Of a stretch of DNA of 64,000 nucleotides, positions 53,501 through 61,638 are shown one piece after another; within the stretch, counting starts at the first letter, position 1, and each line of letters begins with the position of its first letter. The notes beneath the pieces are model-generated. The model searched no databases and had not been told where the DNA came from. It saw only the letters and a program-made list of their open reading frames with translations. Origin of the DNA: Rhodococcus sp. X156. GTDB lineage: Bacteria; Actinomycetota; Actinomycetes; Mycobacteriales; Mycobacteriaceae. Position numbers and translations under genes: made by a program. The DNA lies in assembly GCF_004006015.1 (NCBI RefSeq), contig NZ_CP034766.1:806001-870000 (forward strand), given 5' to 3'.

Positions 53501-53625
53501 AGGAGGAGTCCGACGAGGAGGTCCGCGACGCGGACAACCGTGAGTCGCTGGAGGCGGCCAACGCAGGGGACTGGACCGGCAGCGACCCCACGGCTCACAC
53601 ACAGCGAAAGGAGTGGAACCGATGA
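50557..53625 (+). CDS. mrpA: Na+/H+ antiporter subunit MrpA with fused MrpB domain
   Basis: A protein of up to 1022 residues. The NuoL-like core (about 20-500) has [34 protein letters not shown], the proton-channel helix (given here only to locate it between residues 228 and 262). It is followed by an MbhE-like region and a C-terminal MnhB/MrpB domain (about 860-990) with [17 protein letters not shown]. It drives Na+ or Li+ efflux and pH homeostasis in the cell membrane. The start is uncertain: similarity begins only around residue 14, where GGAG precedes an in-frame CTG at 50596. Confidence 0.92.
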   Translation: [1022 protein letters not shown]

Positions 53626-54149
53626 CCGCGAACCTGGGGATGCTCGTCGTCATCGGGGTGCTCTACTCCTGCGGGATCTACCTGCTCATCGAGCGCAGCG
53701 TCACCCGGCTGCTGCTGGGGGTGCTGCTGATCGGCAACGCCACCAACCTGCTGCTGCTCACCTCGGGCGGACCCTCCGGGAGCGCGCCGATCGTGGGCCG
53801 CGGTGACGGCGGCCCGATGGCCGACCCGCTGGCCCAGGGCATGATCCTCACCTCGATCGTCATCACCATGGGGCTCGCCGCGTTCGTGCTGGCGCTGACC
53901 TACCGCGCGTTCCGGCTCAACCGGCAGGACCTGGTGGAGAACGACCCCGAGTCGGCGAAGATCTCCCGACGCAGCCTGGCCGAGGCTCCCGACCGGGACC
54001 GCTCCGACGACCCCGTCACCGGTGAGCCCGCCCCCGAGGTGGACGAGTCGGAGTTCGACCCGTCGGAGTTCGACGTCGAGGACCCCGAACCGGTGGGCGC
54101 CGACGGCGTGCCCGGGCCGGGCGGCCGCACCCGGGGGGAGCCGCAGTGA
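53622..54149 (+). CDS. mrpC: Na+/H+ antiporter subunit MrpC
   Basis: A 175-residue NuoK-like subunit with three membrane helices in the first 105 residues (GIYLLIERSVTRLLLGVLL, DPLAQGMILTSIVITMGLAA). A long acidic, Pro/Gly/Asp/Glu-rich cytoplasmic tail of about 65 residues makes it longer than typical MrpC (about 115-125). The ATG overlaps the mrpA stop, with AAAGGAG upstream. Confidence 0.93.
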   Translation: MTANLGMLVVIGVLYSCGIYLLIERSVTRLLLGVLLIGNATNLLLLTSGGPSGSAPIVGRGDGGPMADPLAQGMILTSIVITMGLAAFVLALTYRAFRLNRQDLVENDPESAKISRRSLAEAPDRDRSDDPVTGEPAPEVDESEFDPSEFDVEDPEPVGADGVPGPGGRTRGEPQ

Positions 54150-55720
54150 TCGCCACCCTCGCTCCGCTGCCGGTGCTGCTGTCGCTGCTCGGTGCTGCCG
54201 CCACCATGGTCATGGGCCGCCGGCCCCGCGCGCAGCGGCTGATCAGCATCGTCGTGCTCACCGCCGTGCTCGCGGTGGCGGTGGCCCTGCTGGTGCTCGT
54301 CGACCGCGACGGCATGGCCGCGGTGCAGGTGGGCGGCTGGGCCGCTCCGGTGGGCATCACCCTGGTGGTGGACCGGCTCTCCGCGCTGATGCTGGTGGTC
54401 TCGGCGGTGGTGCTGCTGGCCGTCCTGCTGTTCGCGGTGGGCCAGGGTGTCAGCGACGGTGACGAGCAACGTCCGGTGTCGATCTTCCAGCCCACCTACC
54501 TGGCGCTGTCGGCGGGCGTGAGCAACGCCTTCCTGGCTGGCGACCTGTTCAACCTCTACGTGGGCTTCGAGGTGCTGCTGGCGGCCAGCTACGTGCTGCT
54601 GACGGTGGGCGGCTCGGCGGAGCAGATCCGCGCAGGGGTGTCCTACGTGGCGGTGAACCTGCTGTCGTCGCTGGTGTTCCTCTCCGGCATCGGCTTCGTC
54701 TACGCCTCCACCGGCACGCTGAACATGGCCCAGATCGCCCAGCGGATGCCCGACGTGCCGGAGGGAACCCGCAACGCCATCTTCGCGGTGCTGCTGGTGG
54801 CGTTCTGCCTCAAGGCCGCGGTGTTCCCCATGTCGGCGTGGCTGCCCAACAGCTACCCGACCGCACCGGCACCGGTCACCGCGGTGTTCGCCGGCCTGCT
54901 CACCAAGGTGGGTGTCTACGCCATCATCCGCACCCAGACGCTGCTGTTCCCGGGTGGGGCGATGGACCGGGTGCTGATGGTGGCCGGGCTGCTCACCATG
55001 CTGGTGGGCATCCTGGGCGCGCTGGCCCAGAACGACATCAAGCGGCTGCTGAGCTTCACCCTGGTCAGCCACATCGGCTACATGGTGTTCGGCATCGCGC
55101 TGTCCTCGCAGGCGGGCCTGTCCGGCGCCATCTACTACGTGGTGCACCACATCGTCGTGCAGACCTCGCTGTTCCTGGTGGCCGGCCTGGTGGAGCGCCA
55201 AGGTGGCTCCACGTCGCTGCGACGCCTCGGCGGCCTGGCCGTGGCCAGCCCCCTGCTGGCGGTGCTCTACTTCATCCCGGCGATGAACCTGGGTGGCATC
55301 CCCCCGTTCTCCGGCTTCATCGGCAAGACCTCGCTGCTGCAGGCCGGGGTCGCCGACGGCAGCGTGCTCGCCTGGGCGCTGGTGGTGGGCAGCGTGCTCA
55401 CCAGCCTGCTCACCCTCTACGCCGTCGCCCGGGTGTGGACCAAGGCGTTCTGGCGGCCCCGCGAGGATGCTCCCGAGGGGGAGCTGGCCGAGACCGGCCC
55501 GCTGGCCAAGGTCCCCGCCGCCTCGGACACCGCGGTGGCCGAGAAGGTCGGGCCCATGCCCGCCAGCATGCTGGTGCCCACCATCGGCATCATCGGGGTG
55601 AGCATGCTGCTCACCGTGCTCGCCGGCCCACTGGTGGGCATCACCGACCGCGCCGCCACCGACCTGCGCCAGCCGGCGCACTACGTCGAGACGGTGCTGG
55701 GGCCGGGTGCGGGCCGATGA
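54146..55720 (+). CDS. mrpD: Na+/H+ antiporter subunit MrpD
   Basis: A 524-residue NuoM/N-like antiporter subunit with about 14 helices. AVFPMSAWLPNSYPTAPAPV carries the conserved channel helix, and ALAQNDIKRLLSFTLVSHIGYM is the Lys-containing broken helix. It forms the second proton path with MrpA. The GTG overlaps the mrpC stop by 4 nt. Confidence 0.95.
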   Translation: MIATLAPLPVLLSLLGAAATMVMGRRPRAQRLISIVVLTAVLAVAVALLVLVDRDGMAAVQVGGWAAPVGITLVVDRLSALMLVVSAVVLLAVLLFAVGQGVSDGDEQRPVSIFQPTYLALSAGVSNAFLAGDLFNLYVGFEVLLAASYVLLTVGGSAEQIRAGVSYVAVNLLSSLVFLSGIGFVYASTGTLNMAQIAQRMPDVPEGTRNAIFAVLLVAFCLKAAVFPMSAWLPNSYPTAPAPVTAVFAGLLTKVGVYAIIRTQTLLFPGGAMDRVLMVAGLLTMLVGILGALAQNDIKRLLSFTLVSHIGYMVFGIALSSQAGLSGAIYYVVHHIVVQTSLFLVAGLVERQGGSTSLRRLGGLAVASPLLAVLYFIPAMNLGGIPPFSGFIGKTSLLQAGVADGSVLAWALVVGSVLTSLLTLYAVARVWTKAFWRPREDAPEGELAETGPLAKVPAASDTAVAEKVGPMPASMLVPTIGIIGVSMLLTVLAGPLVGITDRAATDLRQPAHYVETVLGPGAGR

Positions 55721-56268
55721 AGATCCTGCGCCGCAACTCCCTGCACGGCGCCGCCGTGGTCGCCTGGCTCGCCTCCGTCTGGGTGCTGCTGTGGGGCAAC
55801 ATCTCCGCCGCGAACATCCTGGGCGGCATCGTCGTGGCCATCGTCATCCGCACCCTGCTGCCGCTGCCCCCGGTGCCGGTGGAGAGCCGGGTGCACCTGT
55901 GGGCGCTGGTCAAGCTGGTCGCCCACGTGGTGTGGGACCTGGTGGTCTCCAGCACCCAGGTGGCGCTGCTGGCCATCCGCCCCGGACCACCGCCGCGCAG
56001 CGCCGTGGTGCGCACGCACATGCGGGTGGAGTCCGAGCTGGTGCTGGCCCTCACCGTCACCACCCTCACCCTGGTGCCGGGATCGATCGTGATGGAGATC
56101 GACCGCACCAACCGGGTGATCTACTCGCACGTCCTCGACGTCCGCTCGGAGAAGGACATCCGGCGCTTCAAGGAGCAGGTCCGACGCCTGGAGGACCGGT
56201 TCATCGCGGCGTTCGAGTCCCCGGACGAGCCGAGCGCGGTGTCCCCGAGCGGGGGAGGTGTGCGATGA
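55717..56268 (+). CDS. mrpE: Na+/H+ antiporter subunit MrpE
   Basis: A 183-residue subunit with two N-terminal helices (AAVVAWLASVWVLLWGNIS, ANILGGIVVAIVIRTLL) and a soluble C-domain with LTLTPGS-like LTLVPGSIVMEI, a family marker. Basic and acidic C-terminal tail. It overlaps mrpD and mrpF by 4 nt each. Confidence 0.93.
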   Translation: MKILRRNSLHGAAVVAWLASVWVLLWGNISAANILGGIVVAIVIRTLLPLPPVPVESRVHLWALVKLVAHVVWDLVVSSTQVALLAIRPGPPPRSAVVRTHMRVESELVLALTVTTLTLVPGSIVMEIDRTNRVIYSHVLDVRSEKDIRRFKEQVRRLEDRFIAAFESPDEPSAVSPSGGGVR

Positions 56269-56525
56269 CCGTGCTCGCCGTCGTGCTCGCCGTGATCTTC
56301 ACCCTGGCCGGTGCGTTCACCGTGGTCCGCATCGTGCGTGGCCCCACCACGCTGGACCGGGTGGTGGCGGTGGACGTGCTGGTGGCCGTCATCCTGTGCG
56401 CGCTGGGCGCGCAGGCCGCGGTCACCAAGGACTCCTCCACGGTGCCCGCCATCGTGGCGCTGTCGCTGCTGAGCTTCGTCGGCAGCGTGAGCGTCGCCCG
56501 CTTCCGAGTGAGGGACGACCAGTGA
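56265..56525 (+). CDS. mrpF: Na+/H+ antiporter subunit MrpF
   Basis: An 86-residue three-helix subunit. FTVVRIVRGPTTLDRVVAVD carries the conserved Arg-Gly-Pro and Asp-Arg residues of MrpF. The start overlaps mrpE and the end overlaps mrpG by 4 nt. Confidence 0.94.
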   Translation: MTVLAVVLAVIFTLAGAFTVVRIVRGPTTLDRVVAVDVLVAVILCALGAQAAVTKDSSTVPAIVALSLLSFVGSVSVARFRVRDDQ

Positions 56526-56980
56526 GCACCTTTCTCGACGTGATCTCCGGCATCGCCCTGCTCGGCGGTGCGCTGCTGGCCCTGACCGCCTCGATCGCCC
56601 TGGTGCGCTTCCCCGACACCATGTCGCGCATGCACGCCGGCGCCAAGCCGCAGGTGCTCGGCCTGCTGCTGGTGCTGGCCGGCGCCACCATCCGGCTGCG
56701 CGGCAACGTCGACGTGGGGATGCTGGTGCTGGCCGGGATGTTCCAGCTGATCACCGCCTCGGTGGTCGCGCACCGGCTCAGTCGCGCGGCCTACCGGGAG
56801 CGGGACCGCTGCGTGCGCGCCGACCTGCTGGTGGCCGACGAGCTGGCCGAGGACGAGGGCACCGGCGAGGCGATGTGCGAGTGCGAGGTGCCGCCGCCGG
56901 TGGCTCAGCCCCGCCCGGAGCCGGCCGTGCGCGAGGAGCCCGTGCACGCCCAGTCCCCCAACGGAGCGGGCCGGGGCTAG
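56522..56980 (+). CDS. mrpG: Na+/H+ antiporter subunit MrpG
   Basis: A 152-residue subunit. The first 95 residues form the three-helix MrpG core with VRFPDTMSRMHAGAKPQVLG, the family signature. A 55-residue acidic/Pro-rich C-terminal tail with a CEC motif is extra. The GTG overlaps mrpF. The stop is 5 nt from the convergent amt stop. Confidence 0.93.
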   Translation: MSTFLDVISGIALLGGALLALTASIALVRFPDTMSRMHAGAKPQVLGLLLVLAGATIRLRGNVDVGMLVLAGMFQLITASVVAHRLSRAAYRERDRCVRADLLVADELAEDEGTGEAMCECEVPPPVAQPRPEPAVREEPVHAQSPNGAGRG

Positions 56981-56985
56981 CCGGG

Positions 56986-58593
56986 CTACAGGGTGCTGAC
57001 CTCCTGCTGGTGCAGGGACCGCGGCTCCACCCCGGCGCGGTTGAGGGCGGCCACCACCTCCGGCAGCCGCGACTGGTCCACCAGCACCTCCACCCGCAGC
57101 CGGTCGTGGAAGCTGGACTGCTGCAGGCTCCCGCGGAACATCGCCGAGCGCAGCTCACCGGTGTACACCGCGGCGCTGGTGAGCTCCAGCGACTGGGCGC
57201 CGGCCGCCAGCAGGGCGTCGCGCAGCTCGTCGACCTGCTCGCTGCGCACCGTGGCCGTCACCAGGCGCAGGGCCCCGTGCCCGTCGCCGCCGGCGTCGGC
57301 CGGGGTGAGGCGGTGACCGTTGGTGCGGGCCGGCACCGCCGACTCGGTGAGCCGGCTGGTGACGTCGCCCAGCGCGTAGCCGGTGGCGCCCTGCTGCACC
57401 TCGTCCAGGTGGTCCTGCTCGTCCAGGGGCTCGCGCAGGCCGATGGTCAGCTGCACCGCCATGGCGATGATCCAGCTGACCACCAGCGAGAAGACCACCA
57501 CGCTGACCAGGGCCACCACCTGGTGCCACAGCAGGCTGCCGCCACCGCCGTAGAACACCCCGTCGGCGCCGACCGGGTTGATGTCGCTGCTGCCGAAGAA
57601 CCCCAGCAGCAAGGTGCCCAGCACGCCGCCGAGGAAGTGCACGGCGATGACGTCGAGCGCGTCGTCGTAGCGCAGCAGGAACTTCAGCCGCACCGCCAGG
57701 TTGCACAGCAGGCCGGCGATGAGCCCGATGGCGACGGCGCCGCCCGTGCTGACGAAGCCCGCGCACGGGGTGATGGTGGCCAGCCCGGCGATCGCGCCGG
57801 AGACGGCGCCCACCAGGGTGGAGTGGCCGCTGGTGAGCTGCTCCACCAGCAGCCAGGTGAGCATGGCGGCGGAGGCGGCGATGTGGGTGTTCATCATGGC
57901 CTGCGCGGCTACTGCGTCGGCCTGCAGGCCGTCACCGGCGTTGAAGCCGAACCAGCCGAACCACAGGATCCCGGCGCCGACCAGCATGAGCGGCAGGTTG
58001 TTGGGGGAGGAGGCGGTGCTGGACCACCCCTTGCGCCGGCCGACCACCAGCAGCACCGCGATCGCGGCTGCGCCCGCCGAGGCGTGCACCACCATCCCGC
58101 CGGCCCAGTCCTGGGCGCCCAGGTCGGCCAACCAGCCCTGTGGAGCCCACAGCCACCGCGCCACGAGCGGGTACACGACGATGGACCAGATCACCAGGAA
58201 GCACACCCAGCCGAAGAACTTGAGCCGCCCGGCCACCGCGCCGGTGAGCAGCGCCGGGGTGATCACCGCGAACATCATCTGGAACGCCACGAAGGCCAGC
58301 GCCGGAATGGTGACCGCTCCGGCGACGGTGTGGAACTGCGGGGCGTCCACCTCCAGCAGCGAGAAGGCGTCGACGTTGCCGATGACGGAGTTGCCCTCGT
58401 TGGAGAACGCCAGGGTGTAGCCGACGATCACCCAGGTCAGGGAGATGACGCAGAGCGGAATGATGTTCTGCATGATCATGGTGAGCACGTTGTTGACGCG
58501 CACCATCCCGCCGTAGAACAGCGCCAGGCCCGGCGTCATGAACATGACGAGCGCCGCGCAGACGAGCACCCACGCGGTGTCGCCGGCGTTCAT
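56986..58593 (-). CDS. amt: Ammonium transporter Amt fused to a PII-like domain
   Basis: A 535-residue protein. Residues 1-400 are an 11-helix Amt/Rh channel with the pore twin His170 (GGMVVHASAG) and His319 (DVIAVHFLGG), Phe-gate region AFQMMFAV and WFGWFGFNAG. A linker follows, and residues 442-535 fold-match the nitrogen regulator PII: LRLVTATVRSEQVDELRDAL, FRG, then RLRVEVLVDQSRLPEVVAAL. The PII T-loop is short and the C-terminal TGxxGDGKIFV nucleotide element is missing. Free PII normally plugs Amt from the cytoplasm; here a degenerate version is tethered. Confidence 0.92.
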   Translation of the reverse strand: MNAGDTAWVLVCAALVMFMTPGLALFYGGMVRVNNVLTMIMQNIIPLCVISLTWVIVGYTLAFSNEGNSVIGNVDAFSLLEVDAPQFHTVAGAVTIPALAFVAFQMMFAVITPALLTGAVAGRLKFFGWVCFLVIWSIVVYPLVARWLWAPQGWLADLGAQDWAGGMVVHASAGAAAIAVLLVVGRRKGWSSTASSPNNLPLMLVGAGILWFGWFGFNAGDGLQADAVAAQAMMNTHIAASAAMLTWLLVEQLTSGHSTLVGAVSGAIAGLATITPCAGFVSTGGAVAIGLIAGLLCNLAVRLKFLLRYDDALDVIAVHFLGGVLGTLLLGFFGSSDINPVGADGVFYGGGGSLLWHQVVALVSVVVFSLVVSWIIAMAVQLTIGLREPLDEQDHLDEVQQGATGYALGDVTSRLTESAVPARTNGHRLTPADAGGDGHGALRLVTATVRSEQVDELRDALLAAGAQSLELTSAAVYTGELRSAMFRGSLQQSSFHDRLRVEVLVDQSRLPEVVAALNRAGVEPRSLHQQEVSTL

Positions 58594-58721
58594 CGCCAGG
58601 TCCCGAGGTCGAGTGCCGGTGACGGGCTGCAGCTTCGGTACATGGCGACCACCAGTTTCGTGTCTGGTTCACGGGAGCTGTCGCCGAGCGCTCCCCGCCT
58701 CGGCGCTGCACGGGCCTCATT

Positions 58722-58749
58722 AGTCTACCGGCAGAAAAATTGCAACCAA
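58722..58749 (-). promoter_or_regulatory. Promoter of the amt-PII gene
   Basis: On the minus strand, TTGGTT (-35, complement of 58744-58749) and TAGACT (-10, complement of 58722-58727) are separated by 16 bp in an unusually A+T-rich stretch, giving a leader of about 120 nt. Confidence 0.5.
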
Positions 58750-58794
58750 AGTGTGGGAATTCACCACAAACGGGCGGGCGGACGGGGTTCCGGT

Positions 58795-59211
58795 TCAGCG
58801 GCGGCGCACCCGGTTCTGGGCCCAGGTGATGCGCAGCCCAGGAACCGCCTGCGGCGGCACGCCGGGCAGGCTGAACACGGAGCCGTCGCGCAGCTCGATG
58901 CGGGCCTGCTCGTCGCCAGGACGGGGGTCGAGCACCCAGCGGACCTCCCACCACGGCACGAAGATGCGCCGCATCACCAGGCGCAGCCCGTCCGGGGTGA
59001 CCACCGTCAGCGGGACCAGCCAGATGGCCGCGATGCCCAGCGCGGCCAGCGGCACCAGCACCACCCAGGCGATGCTGTGCGAGGCGATGGTGAACATGAC
59101 CAGCCAGGCCATCGTCATGCCGAACAGCATGGTCAGCCAGGTGCGTGCGTAGCGCGCCCCGCGGAAGCGGCCCAGCGCGGGTCGTTGGTCGTCGTCGTCC
59201 CTGCGTGCCAC
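58795..59211 (-). CDS. PH-like domain membrane protein
   Basis: A 138-residue protein. Two hydrophobic helices (about residues 25-46 and 47-68) precede a small beta-rich domain (VTPDGLRLVMRRIFVPWWEVRWV) of the bacterial PH-like type common in actinobacteria. Function unknown. The GTG at 59211 follows a TATCCT element by 6 nt, a leaderless start; the longer open frame upstream is antisense to the thioesterase gene. Confidence 0.72.
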   Translation of the reverse strand: MARRDDDDQRPALGRFRGARYARTWLTMLFGMTMAWLVMFTIASHSIAWVVLVPLAALGIAAIWLVPLTVVTPDGLRLVMRRIFVPWWEVRWVLDPRPGDEQARIELRDGSVFSLPGVPPQAVPGLRITWAQNRVRRR

Positions 59212-59319
59212 TGATCGAGGATATCGCCGGGCCCCGAGCGCGCCGCGGGCCCCGGTTGTCCGGAAGGATGGGGCGCCTGGCCACCGGGCCGGAGCGCGAC
59301 CGACACCGAGGAGCAGCAC

Positions 59320-59685
59320 ATGACGGGCTTTGCGGAGCAGCTGGGACTGCAGCCGGGCACCACCGAGGACGGTCGGGCGGAGCTGGACTTCACGGCGACC
59401 GAGGAGCACCTCAACCCCGCCGGAGCCGTGCACGGCGGGGTGCTCGCGACCCTGGTGGACACCGCGATGGGCCTGGCCGTGCGCAGCCGCACCGGCGAGG
59501 ACGACTCCCCGGCGACCAGCCAGCTGACCATCACCTACCTGCGGCCGGCCAAGCCGGGGGAGCTGCGGGCGGTCGGCAAGATCCGCACCCAGGGCGAGCA
59601 CCTGATGGTGTGCGAGGCGGAGGTGCTGCAGGGCGAGGAGTCGGTGGTGCACGCCCTGGCCACCTTCGCCCTGCTGCACCGCTGA
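59320..59685 (+). CDS. Hotdog-fold thioesterase, PaaI family
   Basis: A 121-residue protein of the PaaI/4HBT hotdog family. HLNPAGAVHGGVLATLVDTAMG is the active-site helix, and SQLTITYLRPA the following strand. It probably hydrolyses aromatic or aliphatic acyl-CoAs. GAGGAG precedes the ATG. It differs from the thioesterase at 37810-38502, which is longer and lies in the catabolic cluster. Confidence 0.88.
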   Translation: MTGFAEQLGLQPGTTEDGRAELDFTATEEHLNPAGAVHGGVLATLVDTAMGLAVRSRTGEDDSPATSQLTITYLRPAKPGELRAVGKIRTQGEHLMVCEAEVLQGEESVVHALATFALLHR

Positions 59686-59695
59686 GGCCCGACCC

Positions 59696-60562
59696 GTGTC
59701 CGGCCCCGGCGGCGGTGACCCCGCGACCGACGACGTCCACCCGATCTGCGTGACCTGCGGGGTGCAGTACGACCCGCTGCTCGTGGTGGACGGCCGCTGC
59801 GTCGTGTGCGAGGACGAGCGGCAGTACGTGGGCTGGGACGGCCAGCGCTGGACCACGCTGGCCGAGCTGGCCGAGCAGGGCCACCAGACGGTGCTCCGCC
59901 AGGAGGGCGCGCTGTGGGGCGTCGGCACCGAACCGTCCTTCGCCATCGGGCAGCGGGCCCTGCTGGTGCCCGGCGAGGGCGGGAACCTGCTGTGGGACTG
60001 CGTGTCCTACCTCGACGCGGAGACCGTGGCCGCGGTGGCCGAGCAGGGTGGCATCGCGGCGGTGGCCGTCTCGCACCCGCACTTCTACTCCTCGGCGATC
60101 GCTTGGAGCGAGGCCTTCGGTGGTGTGCCGGTGTACCTGCACGCCGCCGACGCAGAGTGGGTCTGCCGCGACGGCAACATCGTCTCGTGGACCGGCGACA
60201 CCCTGGAGGTGCTGCCGGGTCGGACCCTGCTGCGGGCCGGGGTGCACTTCGCCGGCGGCACGGTGCTGCACTGGGACGGTGCCGACGCCGGCGGCGTCAC
60301 CCTCGCCGAGCCCGCGCTGTGCACCGGCGACATCCTCACCGTGGTGATGGACCGGCGCTACGTCTCCTTCATGTACAGCTACCCCAACCACGTGCCCGAG
60401 TCGCCCGCGGTGATCGACCGGGCGCTGCGGCTGCTGGAGCCCTGGCCGTTCGACACCATCTACGGCGGCTGGTGGCGGCGGGTGGTCACCGGTGACGCCA
60501 AGCAGGCCGTGCAGCGCTCCGCCGAGCGGTACCTGGCCCGGCTGGAGCACGAGCCGGACTAG
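59696..60562 (+). CDS. MBL-fold-like protein with N-terminal zinc ribbon
   Basis: A 288-residue protein. An N-terminal zinc ribbon has Cys18, Cys21, Cys35 and Cys38 (CVTC, CVVC). The rest resembles the metallo-beta-lactamase superfamily: VAVSHPHFYSS (His127, His129), GVHFAGGTVLHW and LCTGDIL. The usual HxHxDH motif is reduced to HPHFYS, so catalytic ability is uncertain. The GTG start is 10 nt after the thioesterase stop, suggesting co-transcription. Confidence 0.75.
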   Translation: MSGPGGGDPATDDVHPICVTCGVQYDPLLVVDGRCVVCEDERQYVGWDGQRWTTLAELAEQGHQTVLRQEGALWGVGTEPSFAIGQRALLVPGEGGNLLWDCVSYLDAETVAAVAEQGGIAAVAVSHPHFYSSAIAWSEAFGGVPVYLHAADAEWVCRDGNIVSWTGDTLEVLPGRTLLRAGVHFAGGTVLHWDGADAGGVTLAEPALCTGDILTVVMDRRYVSFMYSYPNHVPESPAVIDRALRLLEPWPFDTIYGGWWRRVVTGDAKQAVQRSAERYLARLEHEPD

Positions 60563-60574
60563 TGCCGGGGCGGA

Positions 60575-61594
60575 CTAGAGGCGGGAGCGCCGGGTCCAGG
60601 CCAGCAGGTCCGCCAGCGGCCAGGTGTTCACCACCCGGTCGGGGTCGACGTCGCACTCCTCGGCCCGCGCACAGCCGTAGGCCTGCCAGTCCAGCTGGCC
60701 GGGGGCGTGGGCGTCGGTGTCCACGCTGAACAGGCAGCCCGCGGCCACCGCCTGGCGCAGCAGCCGACGCGGCGGGTCCAGGCGCTCGGGGCGGCTGTTG
60801 ATCTCCACCGCCACGTCGTGCTCGGCGCAGGCGGCGAACACCGCCTCGGCGTCGAAGTCGCTCTCCGGGCGCACCCCCCGGTCGCCGGTGACCAGCCGGC
60901 CGGTGACGTGGCCGAGGACGTCGGTGTGCGGGTTGCGCACGGCGGCCAGCATCCGCGCGGTCATGGCGGCTCGGTCGGTGCGCAGCTTGGAGTGCACGGA
61001 GGCCACCACCACGTCCACCTCGCCCAGCAGCTCGTCGGTCTGGTCCAGCGTCCCGTCCACGTTGATGTCGCACTCGATGCCCGACAGCAGCCGGAACGGT
61101 GCCAGCTGCTCGTTGACGGTGGCCACCAGGGCGAGCTGCTCGCGCAGCCGCTCGGCGGTGAGGCCACGGGCGACGGTCAGCCGCGGGGAGTGGTCGGTCA
61201 TGGCCAGGTACTCGTGGCCCAGCTCGACCGCCGTCGCCGCCATCTCCTCCACCGGGCTGCCGCCGTCGCTCCAGCTGCTGTGGCAGTGCAGGTCGCCGCG
61301 CAGCTGCGCCAGCAGCTTCTCCCCGCCCTCCACCAGGTGGCCGGCGGACTCCTCCAGCCGGACCAGGTAGTCGGGGGTGTGCCCGGTGTGCGCCTGGGTG
61401 ATCACCGCGGCGGTCTTGGGGCCGATGCCGCCGAGGTCGGTGAGCGTCCCTGCCGCCACCCTCCGGTCCAGGTCGGTGGGGGAGAGCCGGGTGACGACGT
61501 CGGCGGCGTTGCGGAAGGCTTGCACCCGGTGGCTGGCCTCGCGGGCACGCTCGAGCAGGAAGGCGATCCGTCGCAGGGCCGTCACCGCGTTCAT
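60575..61594 (-). CDS. PHP-domain phosphoesterase with helix-hairpin-helix region
   Basis: A 339-residue protein matching the C-terminal part of PolX-type enzymes. A helix-hairpin-helix segment (LGGIGPKTAAVI, about 53-66) is followed by a PHP domain with metal ligands in DLHCHSSWSDG (101-111), MTDHS (132-136) and VDTDAHAPGQ near the end. No polymerase catalytic domain is present. It is probably a stand-alone phosphoesterase or nuclease in DNA repair. Confidence 0.85.
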   Translation of the reverse strand: MNAVTALRRIAFLLERAREASHRVQAFRNAADVVTRLSPTDLDRRVAAGTLTDLGGIGPKTAAVITQAHTGHTPDYLVRLEESAGHLVEGGEKLLAQLRGDLHCHSSWSDGGSPVEEMAATAVELGHEYLAMTDHSPRLTVARGLTAERLREQLALVATVNEQLAPFRLLSGIECDINVDGTLDQTDELLGEVDVVVASVHSKLRTDRAAMTARMLAAVRNPHTDVLGHVTGRLVTGDRGVRPESDFDAEAVFAACAEHDVAVEINSRPERLDPPRRLLRQAVAAGCLFSVDTDAHAPGQLDWQAYGCARAEECDVDPDRVVNTWPLADLLAWTRRSRL

Positions 61595-61638
61595 GGGGTG
61601 AGGCTAGCCAAGGTGGGCGTGGCTAGCCCAGAGGAAGA

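Noticed and set aside
58638-58672. GlnR-like GAAC/GAAAC spacing upstream of amt
   Set aside because: Box spacing and sequence fit the actinobacterial GlnR pattern poorly, with 7 instead of 6 bp and mismatches, so no site was called.
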